Position numbers and translations under genes: made by a program. The notes under the pieces were generated by a model. That model did no database searches. It was not told the origin of the DNA and saw nothing but the letters and a program-made list of their open reading frames with translations. A DNA stretch of 64,000 bases, taken from Myxocyprinus asiaticus (lineage: Eukaryota; Chordata; Actinopteri; Cypriniformes; Catostomidae). The stretch lies in the NCBI RefSeq assembly GCF_019703515.2, contig NC_059388.1, positions 4,739,979-4,803,978 on the forward strand. Reading direction: 5' to 3'. Shown piece after piece: positions 10,920 to 22,504 of this stretch; position 1 is the first letter of the stretch; every line of letters begins with the position of its first letter.

Positions 10920-12260
10920 TTTCGAAGCCTTCGGTAAAACCAAAGCCTCGCAAATACCACCGCATCGATCTAGTGACTGTGCCATTGATCTGTTACCTGG
11001 TCCTCTCCTCCCAGAGGCAGAATCTTTCCCCTGTCAGAACCTGAGGCTAAAGCCATGAAATCGTACATTGAAGAACTGGCCAAGGGTTTTATTCGCCCAT
11101 CCACTTCACTGGCAGCAGCAGGATTCTTCTTCGTGGGAAAGAAAGATGGGGGCCTTCGTCCTTGTACTGATTATCGTGGTCTAAATGATATAATGGTTAA
11201 ATTCAGATATCCCTTACCCCTGGTTCCCACAGCTTTGGAACAACTAAGAACTGCTATTTCTACGCTGTACGCGCAGCGTAGATCAAGCTCAATCGCATTC
11301 GAGAGGGGGATGAGTGGAAAACTGCCTTTTCTACCAGCAGCGGGCACTATGAATATCTCGTTATGCCATTCGTACGGTCCAATAGACCATCTGTGTTCCA
11401 GTCTTTCATAAATGACATATACAGAGACATGCTTAACCAAGGCTTAATTCTGTATATATAGATGACATCCTGATTTATTCAGACACCCTGGAGGAACACA
11501 TCAAGCAGGTCCGGGCAGTTCTGAAGCATCTCATGGAACAACAATTGTATGCCAAAGCAGAGAAATGTGAATTCCACCAAACTTCAATTTCCTTCCTCCA
11601 TAATATCGTCAGTCCAGAAGGGGTGTCTATGGACGAGGGCAAGGTAAGAGCGGTTCTAAACTGGCCTCAACCCACTACTCTAGAGGAACTACAACGATTC
11701 TTAGGATTTGCTCATTTTTACAGAAGATTCATTCGAAACTTCAGCACTGTCACCGCTCCACTCACCGCCATGACAAAGGAAGGTAAAACCAAGCTTCGCT
11801 GGTCTTCTGATGCCATCCAAGCCTTTAATGAATTGAAAAGTCGCTTCACTTCTGTTCCTATTCTGCATCATCCTGATCCCAACGTACCTTTCGTGGTTGA
11901 AGTAGACACATCAAACACTGGTATTGGCACTATCCTCTCAACGCCAAGGTAATCCTCTTAAGCTTTTCCCTTGTGCGTACTACTCCTCCTGTAAACTCTC
12001 CTCTGCTGAACAGAATTATGATGTGGGCAATCGTGAACTGTTAGCCATGAAAGCAGCATTTTAAGTATGGCAACACTGGCTGGAGGGAGCCAGACATCAA
12101 TTTCTGGTATTAACCAATCATCGCAACCTCGATGATTGCCAAAAGACTAAACCCCAGACAAGCCAGATGGGCACTATTTTTCACTCGTTTCAACTTTCCA
12201 ATCACTTATCATCCAGGATCAAAGAACATCATCAAAGCCGACTCACTATCCCGTCAATTT
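10920..12260 (+). pseudogene. Gypsy reverse transcriptase / RNase H, degraded
   Basis: Segments of the Ty3/gypsy pol polyprotein. Positions 11055-11235 encode the RT fingers region ('[20 protein letters not shown]'). The YxDD catalytic box lies at 11452-11466 but is thrown out of frame by a small indel. Positions 11533-11950 encode the RT thumb and start of RNase H, including '[11 protein letters not shown]' and an 'EVDTSNTG' segment holding the first RNase H acidic residue. The region 11240-11410 is rearranged and frame-shifted. Positions 12132-12260 read the usual '[17 protein letters not shown]' end of RNase H. Several frame breaks make it inactive. Confidence 0.85.
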
Positions 12261-13260
12261 GACTCCACTCCTCAGAATCCCTCTCCAGAACCCATCATCT
12301 CCTCTTCTTTGATCCTAGCTCCGGTCCAGTGGGACATCATGTCCGAAATCTCCCAGGCACATGCACAGTACCTGGCCCCACCAGAATGTCCGCCCAACCG
12401 AACATTTGTGCCACCTACTTTACGAGAAAAGGTAATCTGCTGGGTGCACTCCTCCACAAGCTCTGGCCATCCAGGCATTACCACCACAGTATGATTGTTA
12501 AGAAATCGGTTCTGGTGGGAGACATAACAGGCAGACACCAGTACATTCTTGAATGCTTGTCACACCTGCGCCACAGCAAAAAACCCCAGGCAACTACCGG
12601 CAGGGTTGTTACAACCTCTACCCATTCCACAATGACCTTGGTCCCACATCTCCATTTATTTTGTCACCGATCTACCCATCTCCCAAGGTAACACCACCAT
12701 ATTAACTGTCATTGATCATTTTTCTAAGGCATGTCAACTAATACCTCTGGCTAAGCTTCCATCAGCCTTTGAAACCGCAGAACATCTTTTCCATTATGTG
12801 TTCCGCTACTATGGTCTTCCTGAAGACATTGACTCTGACCGGGGCCCTCAGTTTACATCAAGGGTTTGGACCGCTTGCTTTTGACTAAATGTCAATATAA
12901 GTCTCACTTCAGGTTATCACCCCCAGTCTAATGGCCAGACGGAACATCTGAATCAAGAACTCGCCAAATTCCTTTGCATGTACTGTCAACCGAATCAAGC
13001 CGACTGGAGCCGTTTTCTTCCCTGGGCAGAATATGTGCAGAACTCAATCCTCAAACCCTCCACAAACTTGATGCCATTTCAGTGTGTTCTGGGGTTCCAA
13101 CCCCCTCTATTTCCATGGTCTGGGGAGAGGTCCTGGGTCATATCCTCGACCCCAATCTCATCACAGAATTTCATAGGACTCACCTGGAGAAACCGGCCCC
13201 TCGACCTCGAGGAAGACCCCGACATCAGATGTGCTCTCGTGTCAGGAGCTGCTTGCGGGA
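12260..13260 (+). pseudogene. Gypsy integrase, degraded, C-terminal part deleted
   Basis: An H2C2-type N-terminal zinc-binding segment is recognisable around 12427-12495 ('[12 protein letters not shown]'). The catalytic core follows at about 12655-12870, with 'FVTDLPIS' and '[11 protein letters not shown]' carrying the first two DDE acidic positions. Positions 12978-13110 continue with '[11 protein letters not shown]...LMPF'. The sequence then jumps to a tail ('[12 protein letters not shown]...[10 protein letters not shown]'), so most of the C-terminal DNA-binding or chromodomain region appears deleted near 13120. Stops and shifts occur throughout. Confidence 0.8.
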
Positions 13261-13272
13261 GGGGGGGGGCTC

Positions 13273-13741
13273 TGTCATGAACGCTGGTGAAGATTCCTCA
13301 ATCGACCACCAGAGGTCTCGCTCACCTGAATAATAACATTGAACTACATTTCCCAAGTGCCCACATGCCTGGTCTGATTACCCTACACCTGCCTATATAG
13401 ACTATTTAAGCCTGATGTGTGTGTTCATTCATTGCAACGCCTTGTTTGCCCCAGCTACATTTCTGAGCATTATTACTTACTCTGTTGATCTACACGTGTT
13501 TGACTCTGCTTTGGATTTACCTTGAACGATTCTCTACTGCCTGCCTATTACTGTGTTTGCCTGGACTATCTCTATTGCCGTTTAGCTGCCTGCCCCGATC
13601 CTTTGCCTGTTTGACTACGTTACTGCCCTGTCTCTGATATTGTTGGTTGCCCTGGTTATTTTACCCACGCCTGTTTGTACTCTGAACTTGTTGTGTTAAT
13701 AAACCGCACGTGGATCCTACTCAGCCTGAGTCAGTGTTACA
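13273..13741 (+). mobile_element. 3' LTR of gypsy-type retrotransposon
   Basis: 469 bp from TGTCATGAACG to GTGTTACA, matching the LTR at 8836-9312 with scattered substitutions and a few small indels. A purine-rich tract ('gcgggagggggggggc') lies just upstream, as expected for plus-strand priming. It is followed by the GGGAG target duplication. Confidence 0.9.
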
Positions 13742-13746
13742 GGGAG

Positions 13747-14129
13747 TAACGCAATACATGTAACAGGAATACGTATTTAAAATACAAAATATAAGTAACT
13801 GTATTCCACTACAGTTACAATTTAAATCATTGGTATTTAGAATAGTTACATTCAAAAAGTATTTTGATTACTGAAGAGATTGCTTTTCATTTTATTGTCA
13901 TTTGTTTCATTTTTAATATTTAGTCCTTTCAGATGGGAAAATGTATACATATAAATTATGCGATCCAAAGTGCATTTGAACAGCGGTGAAACACTTTCTT
14001 ATGCGTTACATTCATACGAGCAGACAGAGAAGTTTGAAGTTTGGAGCACAAGAAATAGAAATAAACCTTGTGTAAACTGTCAGCTTTACGCTAACCTAAA
14101 ATGCTATTTCTAGCCACTTTACATGCACG

Positions 14130-14131
<2 letters not shown>
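13747..14131 (+). repeat. Interspersed repeat R3, interrupted by the gypsy element
   Basis: Continues the repeat begun at about 8825 ('gggttggggag') once the gypsy insertion is removed. A second copy in the opposite orientation lies at about 43450-43875 and reads straight through this junction ('gttactccacaaccctgg'), which shows that the gypsy element landed inside a pre-existing R3 copy. No coding capacity; family name not known to me. Confidence 0.75.

Positions 14132-14134
<3 letters not shown>

Positions 14135-14187
<53 letters not shown>
14135..14187. repeat. TG microsatellite
   Basis: Uninterrupted TG dinucleotide run of about 26 units. Confidence 0.95.
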
Positions 14188-14188
<1 letters not shown>

Positions 14189-15744
14189 CTAAAATATATT
14201 AAATAACTTGAATGAATTGAGGCAAGTTTGCTGCAAATTTGCCATGAACTCTCAATTTTAGTAAGGTATGGGGTCTTAATTGATTAAAATGATGTAATTC
14301 ACATAAACGGATGAGAGTTTATTTTAAATGGTTAGGAAATATGCCCTCATAAATGTCAAAAAGGCTCCAGATATTCAAAACCAGGTGCAAATATTACTCA
14401 AAGTAATATAATTTCTGACACTAAGAAGCCAAAACTAGTAGTTCATCCAACAAAAAAAAAGTAGCCCCACCTTAGAAGAATTACTTAGAAAGCTTTAAAG
14501 ATTAAATAAGTTTTATAATTTATTATTATTATTTTTTTTACATAATTCATGTACTGTATGTGCTTTAACAAAAATACAGACTTCACATTTCTGCATTTAA
14601 ACCTTCTGGTACACTTGCCCCATTGACTTCCATTGTAAATTAATTACTGTAAACACAATTTTTGTTTGTTTTTACAAACTAAGGGACGAGTCAAAATTAT
14701 TATCTGTGGTAATAAATATTCCACAGATGCTGTCGATTGAGCTTGACTTGTACTGAACCTGGAATATTCCTTTAAACTAGGGCTTTGACATTTATGAAAT
14801 TTGGCTGTCGATTAATTGTCAAACAAATAATTGTGGTTATGATAATTAACTGTCTGTTCTAGGGCTCTCACGATTGACGATTATGACAATTATGTAGATT
14901 AATTTTCCATTTTAGGGCTTTCATGATTAGTTGTCATAAAAATGACCATACTTTGTCATAGGTGTATGTGTGCTTCATAAACCTTAATAAGTCACTTACC
15001 TGTATTCATATTTAACTTTTACGTTATGGCTTTAAAAAACTTTTGAATGATATTAAAAATAATATTTAAAATACCTAAATATTTCAAAATACTTGTCTGT
15101 ATTTATATCTGTCTCTCTTTTTGGTCTTGTCCATTTTGCTTTTACACTGTTGTTATTGGAACCCAGCAAACCTGAATAGCTTTTATATTATATTATATAA
15201 ACGTGCAATTGTAAAATATTTCTATCCTAAATTTTACACTTTTACACATAACTTTAAGGCTCTCTGATTAAACCAATGAGTCCTTATTTCACATGTAGAA
15301 AGACCTTTAAGGTTCTCTGTATCTTCGCTGCATGTAATTAACACTGCGTGTATGAAACCACAACGACATATAACATTTTCCATTACACGATCGTTAAATT
15401 AGAGTGAAACCAGAGCGCTTTGCATTCACTTAAATCTTCATTTATATTTTCGAAGGAGTTTTGTGCGAACCTCCGCAGACAGCGTTCACGGTGCTTCAAG
15501 TCCGGTTCAGAAGCGGTTAATCTTAACGTGCTCTTACGGAGCTGCGGCTAAGTGAGACGGTCGAAGTTCAATTGTAAAAGACACTCAAACCTGCCATTCA
15601 CTCCCTTATTTGGACAGTAAGATATGATTGGAATTTAAACTGCACAATAATCGCGGTTATCTCAAATAAATACATATCTCCATAAGCGATATGAAAGATG
15701 AGATGGGTAAGAAACAGATCAATATTTAAGTCCTTTTTTTACTA
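14188..15744. other. Repeat-rich spacer, no gene seen
   Basis: Holds an R2 fragment (14219-14262), an inverted R1 copy (about 14565-14800, with 'gccccattgacttccattg'), and fragments starting 'agggctttgac' / 'agggctctcacgatt' of the type common in fish hAT-like MITEs (14778-14960). No exon is recognisable. Confidence 0.45.
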
Positions 15745-16100
15745 TTAATCTCCACTTTCACATTCTTCTTCTTTTGTTTTTGACGATTCACATTCTTTCG
15801 CCACCTACTGGGCAGGGAGGTGAATTTATAGAAAAAAGGATTAAATATGTATCTGTTTCTCACTCATAATATAGTTTCTGAAGATATGGATTTAACCATT
15901 GGGGTTGTATGGATTACTTTTATGCTGCCTTTATATGCCTTTTGGATCTTCAAAGTTCTGGCCTCCATTCAATTGCACTGTGAGGACCAGAGCTGAAATA
16001 TTCTTCTAAAAATCAGTTCAGCAGAAGAAAGTCATACACATCTGGGATGGCACGAGGGTGAGTAAAAGATGAGAGAATTTTAACTATCCTTTTAAGTTTA
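15745..16100 (+). repeat. Interspersed repeat R4 copy
   Basis: A repeat with the landmarks 'gccacctactgggcaggga', 'gatatggatttaaccatt' and the tail 'gtcatacacatctgggatgg'. Related copies are at about 34595-35185 and 44262-44700. The tail resembles a widespread cyprinid repeat end ending near 'gagggtgagtaaa'. Non-coding. Confidence 0.6.
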
Positions 16101-18326
16101 TTAGAGACGTGCCTCTTACTCAAGCTTTGCCTTTTTTTTTTTTTTTCTGAGCAGTGACCTGTAGTTTGAAACAGGCAGCTTGCAAGGAAAAGCAAAGCAG
16201 CACAGTAATGGGTCATCCAGTGCAGTATAAATCTTCCGTCAGGCCTAAGGAGCAACAGACCAACAGAGGTTCACCACTACAATGAGTCACATAGCAACCA
16301 GAATTTACCGCTTCGTCAAGCTTCTGGAAACCCGGCGAGCGTTTAATTCGGGGCCAATCACGCAGTCCGGCTGGGCAGGTCATCATCTGCTGCTTCAGAG
16401 AGAACAATGTTCTACCGCACAAATAAACACAGCTCCAATCTCATCCTGAAGAGTGCACACAACCAAAAACACACACATATACACGGTGACATGGAATGGA
16501 AAACACAGAAATGTTTAGCCATTAAAGGGATATTTCATCCATAAATAAAAATTCTCCCATGTTGTTATTCCAAAAAGCCTTACAGTTTTGGAACTTTCAT
16601 TTTTGGATGAATTATCCCTTTAATTCCAACAGACTGGCCCCCAAGCAACATTTTCATACTCTCATTTTATTCAACATACTATAATGCATTCTGCTACTAA
16701 TAGGTCCAACAGCCAGTGAATGCAAGTCTACTTCCACTGCTGACCTCTGAGTGAGACCTTGCTTCTAAAAATGGAAAGGAAATGATTTCTCAAGAAGTGT
16801 GTGATATCTTTCATCATTGTCTGGGGACAAATAGCTGGCAATGTCATGGTATTCTACTAAAGCAATTTGCTGCCCATCAAAAAAAGTTGGAAATTTCAAG
16901 AATAATGCCACAGTACACTTTCCAAACTCCCACATTCAAACAAGTATAAATATGTAAATAAATACATAGAGCTACAAAATCAAAATTAGGACACACTAGT
17001 TAAAATAAATTCATCTCAGGCAATCAAACTGTCAGAAACAGACATGTTAAACAACGATAATTTGTTAATTTGATAATTTGTTGTTATGTTGTTGTGGACA
17101 CTTTAAAATACAGTGAAAAAAATCTAGATAACCTATTTGCCAAATTGTTTCGATTTTTCTGAACACATCATAGCTTCATTTCCATCCATGATCAAGATTC
17201 ACAACCAGGGACCAAAATTAATACTTGCCAGGTGCCAAATGCAAGTAATTATAAGCTGGTTTACTAACAGAGCCCATTGTCCCACTTCTATACAAGTCTG
17301 AAGTGTGAAAATATTTTAGGACATACCGTAATGACCACTAGATTTCAGATTTATTATCAATATATATTTATTAAATGTTTCATTATTTTATTATTTTATT
17401 TGTGTATTTAACCGTTCATTTAGTTTCTAAATGTTATTTTCAAAGTTACTTTCTTTGTGATCTTGTAAATTAAAATGCAAATTACCTGTTTAGAAAAGCA
17501 ATTAAACTTGTCATTATGAACAAAAATAAAGTTTGTTTATCTTACATTTTGTAATGTACATTATACAATACCGCAATAATGCCTTTACACAGTATACCAT
17601 ATAATAAAAGCTTCAGCAATTACCACAATATGGAAATTTGATACCAGCACATGCCTAGTTTGAAATGGTGCAAATTACACTCACAGACACATTTGTACAC
17701 ACACACAATTGCAAACGTACTGTATTTGCACACTCACAAATTTAAGTAGGTGTCAGGCTCCAAAGGACCAAAAAAAAAAAAAAAAAAAAAACACACCATA
17801 AAACACGCACATATGTGGTTTATTCCAAGTCTTTTGAAGAAAATCAGAAGCCGTTATTCAGTGAAAATCTTCGCCTCCACCACATCTCATAAATCTGTGT
17901 CTCTGCATATTCAAACACGTCACAATCGTTATGAGACATGCGAGAATCAACGATGTTTTGTGTTATTGCTGTCACAACAGTCGTCACATTTTTGCGCACC
18001 ATTTTTCAATACATAAAGCATGAATGAGATTTGACAGCTACACCATATGGCATGATTTTTTGTGAATGACAACTTTTAATAACAATTTTGGTCTGTTCCT
18101 CACACAAAGCTACTGTATCATATGACTTATCATATGATTTTTATTTTATTTTATGAAATGTCAAGCAGAAAACATCCCTATAACCTTTCAGATACCACTG
18201 AAATAGGTGCAATGAAATATCACACCTGTCTCTGTAACAGCCCTAGGCTCGGTAAACAGCGGGGTAAAATATGTCCACAGGCCGAAGTCAGATAATTTGT
18301 TTAGCCAATCAGAAGACTTTCTAACT
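16101..18326. other. Intergenic, no gene seen
   Basis: Contains a 'ttaaagggatatttcatcc' repeat arm pair at about 16521-16625, an A run at 17770-17790 and otherwise unremarkable AT-rich sequence. No exon with convincing splice sites is seen on either strand. Confidence 0.45.
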
Positions 18327-18935
18327 AGGGCTGGGCGATAAAGGATACTGAAAAATGCATTTTCGATATCAATAATAAACTTTTGAGTAATTTTCGATAT
18401 TTAGCCTATGTTCTGTATCTAGACAATCAGATCAGGTACGTCTCGCTAAAAAGCAAGCGGTTCGACAAAGTTATACACACAACAGGCTAACAGAATCAAA
18501 GTCATGAAATCAGCCTGTTAGGAAATAATAGCAGGCTAGAAGCTACATAGCCCTACTGTCACAGAAAACAGTAGCCGCTAGCTGGCTAATGTGATAGCAT
18601 TGTGTGTACAAGACAGCTCTTAAAAAAAAAAAATTCTAAATCTAAACAAATCTATGCAAATGAGCATTTGATTTGCCGCAAATGTTTGCCAGAAGTTTGC
18701 AGACCTTCACTGGTAGTGGTGAACCTCCAGCAAACCTTTGGCAACAATGGACAATTTGCAGCAAGTTTGCCGCAAAGCTCATTTGCATGTGTTGCAAAGG
18801 TAGCTTTAAAGTATACTCAGTAAATTTTCTCCCACATTGACGGTATGAAATATATATTGGGATAAATATCAATATCAAACAGTATGAAAAAATAAAATAT
18901 TATGATCATATTTTTGGCCATATCGCCCAGCCCTA
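18327..18935. mobile_element. TIR element with 'agggctgggcgata' ends, carrying an R2 insertion
   Basis: Starts 'agggctgggcgata' and ends 'tatcgcccagccct', perfect inverted termini of 14 bp over about 600 bp. The interior has no transposase. An R2 foldback copy occupies about 18640-18800. A further 'atatcgcccagccctaat' end lies near 34400. Termini of this kind suggest a hAT-like MITE (inference). Confidence 0.6.
18640..18800. repeat. Octamer-bearing foldback repeat R2, copy 3
   Basis: Contains 'atgcaaatgagc', 'ggtgaacctccagcaaacc', 'ggcaacaatgg' and 'atttgcatgtg', the same order as in the copy at 7898-8144, with an octamer motif in each arm. It lies inside the TIR element 18327-18935. Confidence 0.6.
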
Positions 18936-19787
18936 GTGTGCACATGTCTTTGGAGTGTGACATTTTTGAAAAAGGGAGCGTGGCTAATTCAACAGCTGAT
19001 CTGGTGGAAGTTCCAGAACGGCTAAAATCGCTTACAGCACCTTTTAGAAGACTTGGAATATATCGCACAAGTCATATGGACTTCTTTTATGATGCTTTTT
19101 TTTTTGTCATTTTTGAAGCTTAAAATCCCCTGGTTAATGTATGTTATATGGAAAGGAGCAGTTTGGACATTTTAAAAAATATCTCCTGTTGTGTTTCACA
19201 GAAGAAAGAAAATCATACAGAATTGAGATGACATGAGGTTAAGTAAATGATGACAGAACCATCACTAAGTTCAAAACAAATCCCTAACTGGGCTGCACTC
19301 AACCTAAGTGAACCTGTGAATGAACTTTCTGATGTTAGGTTATTCCCTGAACAAATCATGTAAAAAATTAAGTTTTCAGATAATCTAAGGGCTCTGGGTT
19401 GTGGAGCATAAATATTGAGAAATCTACCTCAGGAGAGGCTGGACACAGCTGGTTCTTCGGCTGCACTCCTGCCCTTCCAGATCAGTCACACAGTAAATGA
19501 GACCCAGGAACCCCTTCTGAGCAAGAGCTTATTACACACGTCCCTTAATGAGCATGTATTAATGATGTTAGACATGAGAGTCACAAACTGACAGACTGGA
19601 AGTAAAACTATCTCAGTGACTTAAGAATAATGAGTAGGACATGAATATGTGGGAAAAGTCCTGACACAAGTGGGCCAAAAGTGCTGTTTTAGGACAGGCT
19701 GGTCCTCCGTATGTATAAAACTATTCAAAAGACAAACTTCTTAAGTGCTCTAAAAGGAATGTTCTGGGTTCAATACAACGTAGCAGT
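18936..19787. other. Intergenic with repeat fragments
   Basis: Includes a repeat tail at about 19192-19262 ('cacagaagaaagaaaatcat') and an R1 end fragment at about 19745-19782 that stops where an LTR-like sequence begins. No gene is seen. Confidence 0.45.
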
Positions 19788-20200
19788 GTTCTGCACACAT
19801 TCCCTGTATGGGCCACCTGTGTCCTTGAATTGGGCAAGCCTGGGCAGATAGAAGGGAGGATGGAACTGTATGAACTTGAAGTCTTTGTGTTGTGGTCCCA
19901 GAGTGTCCTTCAATGAGTAACCCTATGCTTGTTTTTTATAAAGTACAAAGCAACTTTTATTTCTGATTCTGCTATTATGCTTATCACGTATTTCTGTTAT
20001 ACTGTCATCTTTAAGTTTCTAGAATGTTCTTTGTTAGGTTTGCTCATCTTCTGCAGGTGTCTCATGGCTATAAATGTCTGTGTTTATAACTACTAAGTTG
20101 TCTTTGGCATAGACCTGGCTGTGCTGGATGCATCTCCATAACACTCAATAAAGCTCTCATGCATAATTGGTCTCGTCTTTGTCTCTGGCCATCCTACAAC
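19788..20200 (+). mobile_element. LTR of a truncated LTR retroelement
   Basis: The left edge is inferred from the break in an R1 fragment; the sequence then starts TGTTCTGCAC. It contains a 'ttttataaagta' TATA-like box near 19935, an AATAAA signal near 20147 and ends CTACAACA. A primer-binding-site-like segment TGGTGTCAGAAAAGTGGGA follows 2 bp later (about 20203-20221). No partner LTR is visible, so the right part of the element is missing. Confidence 0.6.
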
Positions 20201-20356
20201 AGCTGGTGTCAGAAAAGTGGGATATTACAAACAGCCATTGATCCCCATGACAGACCAGAGCCTAGATATTGCCCCTTGGAAGCCTTGATAGATGATACAA
20301 CGTTACCGCTGATAATTTGAAGACCGCAGTTTTAAGGTTTTTCAATTACTCTGAGG

Positions 20357-20464
20357 ATGTCTACTAGTCCCGCATTGCCAACCTCCAAAGACGAGGCCCG
20401 GACATTCCACCCGAAGATCGGGTGGATCGAACCAGAAACACTGGGATTGTCCAGTGAGACCTAA
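20357..20464 (+). pseudogene. Truncated gag-like start of the LTR element
   Basis: An ATG about 155 bp after the LTR opens a 35-codon frame (starting MSTSPALPTSKDEA) that ends in TAA. Position after a primer-binding-like site suggests a gag start. No diagnostic gag motif is present, so the assignment rests on context alone. Confidence 0.35.
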
Positions 20465-21190
20465 CGTCTATTTCGAGCTCCTCCTGTGACTGGAACAACC
20501 ATCCTTGCCAGACTCGTTGAGATAGAGGCCTGAGAAGATTAGGCACCTGGTTATCCTGCGGACAAAATTCCAAGTTCTATATATATTAACAGAACCAGCC
20601 TACTATTTGGGGAACTATCATCAAGTTTATGTAGGATGCATTTATATTCATTTTGTATAAATAGGCTATCAAATGATCAGCGATGCAAACTCATCAGGGG
20701 TGAAAAAGGTGACAAAGATGCGAACTCCCTAGTGGGGTCCGGGGTCATGCCAAATCCAAAAGTAAATTGTTTGATTACGTCGTGGTTATGACAGTATTAG
20801 CCTTGCTAATATTATCTTAGCATAAAGAAAATGGATCCATCAGGGGCTAATGTTAATGTTAAGTTGGCACTTTGGAAAGAGGAGCTCAACTTATGTTGTA
20901 ATCATCAGCAAAATGGTAATGTTAGTAACATTAAACGAGTAGTCCCAGAGCCCTAACGTCAGTAACGTTATACAAGTGTTTAGAATAACAAGTACACTAG
21001 CTAACGTTAGACTCCATGGAAAAACATTAACACCTAATGTTACATCCAAATTGTGATGGCTAGCGTTCGCTAAATCACAACAACTCAACCTTATCAGGCT
21101 AATTAACAGTCCTAAGTTGACATATTGTCGTATAATATGACGATATGATATATTATTTTATTTTATTAATTTTTTTATTTCTACTCCTTA

Positions 21191-21255
<65 letters not shown>

Positions 21256-22504
21256 ATCGTAAACTGTAAAACTGTGGGGAGAAAAGACGTACCAAGAATT
21301 TCACTACATGTTGTACTGTGTATGGTTATGTATGTGACCAATAAAATTTGAAACTTGAAATATAAGCCAATTAAGGTTATCATAAAGTAAGAATCTCTTA
21401 CAATAGCGTTAAGGCATGCGGGCAGTCAAAAACTGACCTCCCAGAGACGGCCCTCTTCGGTCTTCACTCCTCTCAGGTGCGTTGCATGTGCCAAGCAGAA
21501 CTAACTCAGAAGGTGTGGTTCTCATTTCATTCCATGTGACTCTGTCCTCACAGACCCCGACCCCTTTTTCAAAAACGTTATCGGATCTACACAAATCACA
21601 CAAATGACCTATTTTGGATTTAAAACGGCAATTTTTGCCGAAAGGTTTGCATCCCTGAATGATAGTGAAAAAACGTAATTTGCTGTGTATGAATGCAATT
21701 ACACAGTATGGATGAACCAATTACCTGTAGCATATGTTTGTCGCTTAAAGTCTGCAATCTCTGCTTTTGACTGAGACTGAAGCGTTTCTCACAATCTTCA
21801 ACATTTTGCAAAATCAAAGGAAATGCCACATTAATGTGGAAACACATTTGTTCCCATGTTTCCTTTTTTTACTTTAACGTTGATGCCTACTTCAAATTTC
21901 CTTTTAATAAGTGAAGTGTTTCCATATAAATTGAGCAAGAAGCAACAACCTTCATTTGTCTTTAATTTGGTGTGGGTTCTGTATTATCCATATTATCAAT
22001 AGCTATTTTATTCTTGCAGTCTTTTTAAAAGCTGGTTTATAAATAAATAAATATAAAAATATACACTTCCCGCTCGCTGTCTATAATGCATTTCCCAAAT
22101 AATAGCGGATCTCTGTCTACCAATCACTTTGGGCCATTTAAGAGAGCACGTTCATAAAACATGATGTCATCCATATAATCAACTTCGCCCAACTCTTACC
22201 TTAAGATGCCCTGAGTAAAACTTGCTCTTGGCAGTTTAGTGAATAGGTTTTACACAGAAACTGTTAGCTAGGAACTCTTTGGAGAACACAAATTGATGAG
22301 ATAAAAATCTTTGTGAATACGGGACCAAGACAACAGTCCATTTACCCTTTTCATTGCTCCTAAAACATCATATATTCTGACAACTGCAGAGTGGCATGAA
22401 GAAACATTCACACAGTAACTCAAACACTACAGCCCCCAATTCCCAGCATGCCTCTGATGACATGGCCGAATTTTTAAATGTCAATAAAAAAATGTTTTGA
22501 CTTA
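20465..22504. other. Intergenic, TA microsatellite and one unassigned coding-like block
   Basis: Contains a TA run at 21193-21250. On the minus strand 21725-21847 is a coding-like block ending in a splice-donor-like 'cag/gtaattgg'; see the findings. Nothing else is recognisable. Confidence 0.4.
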
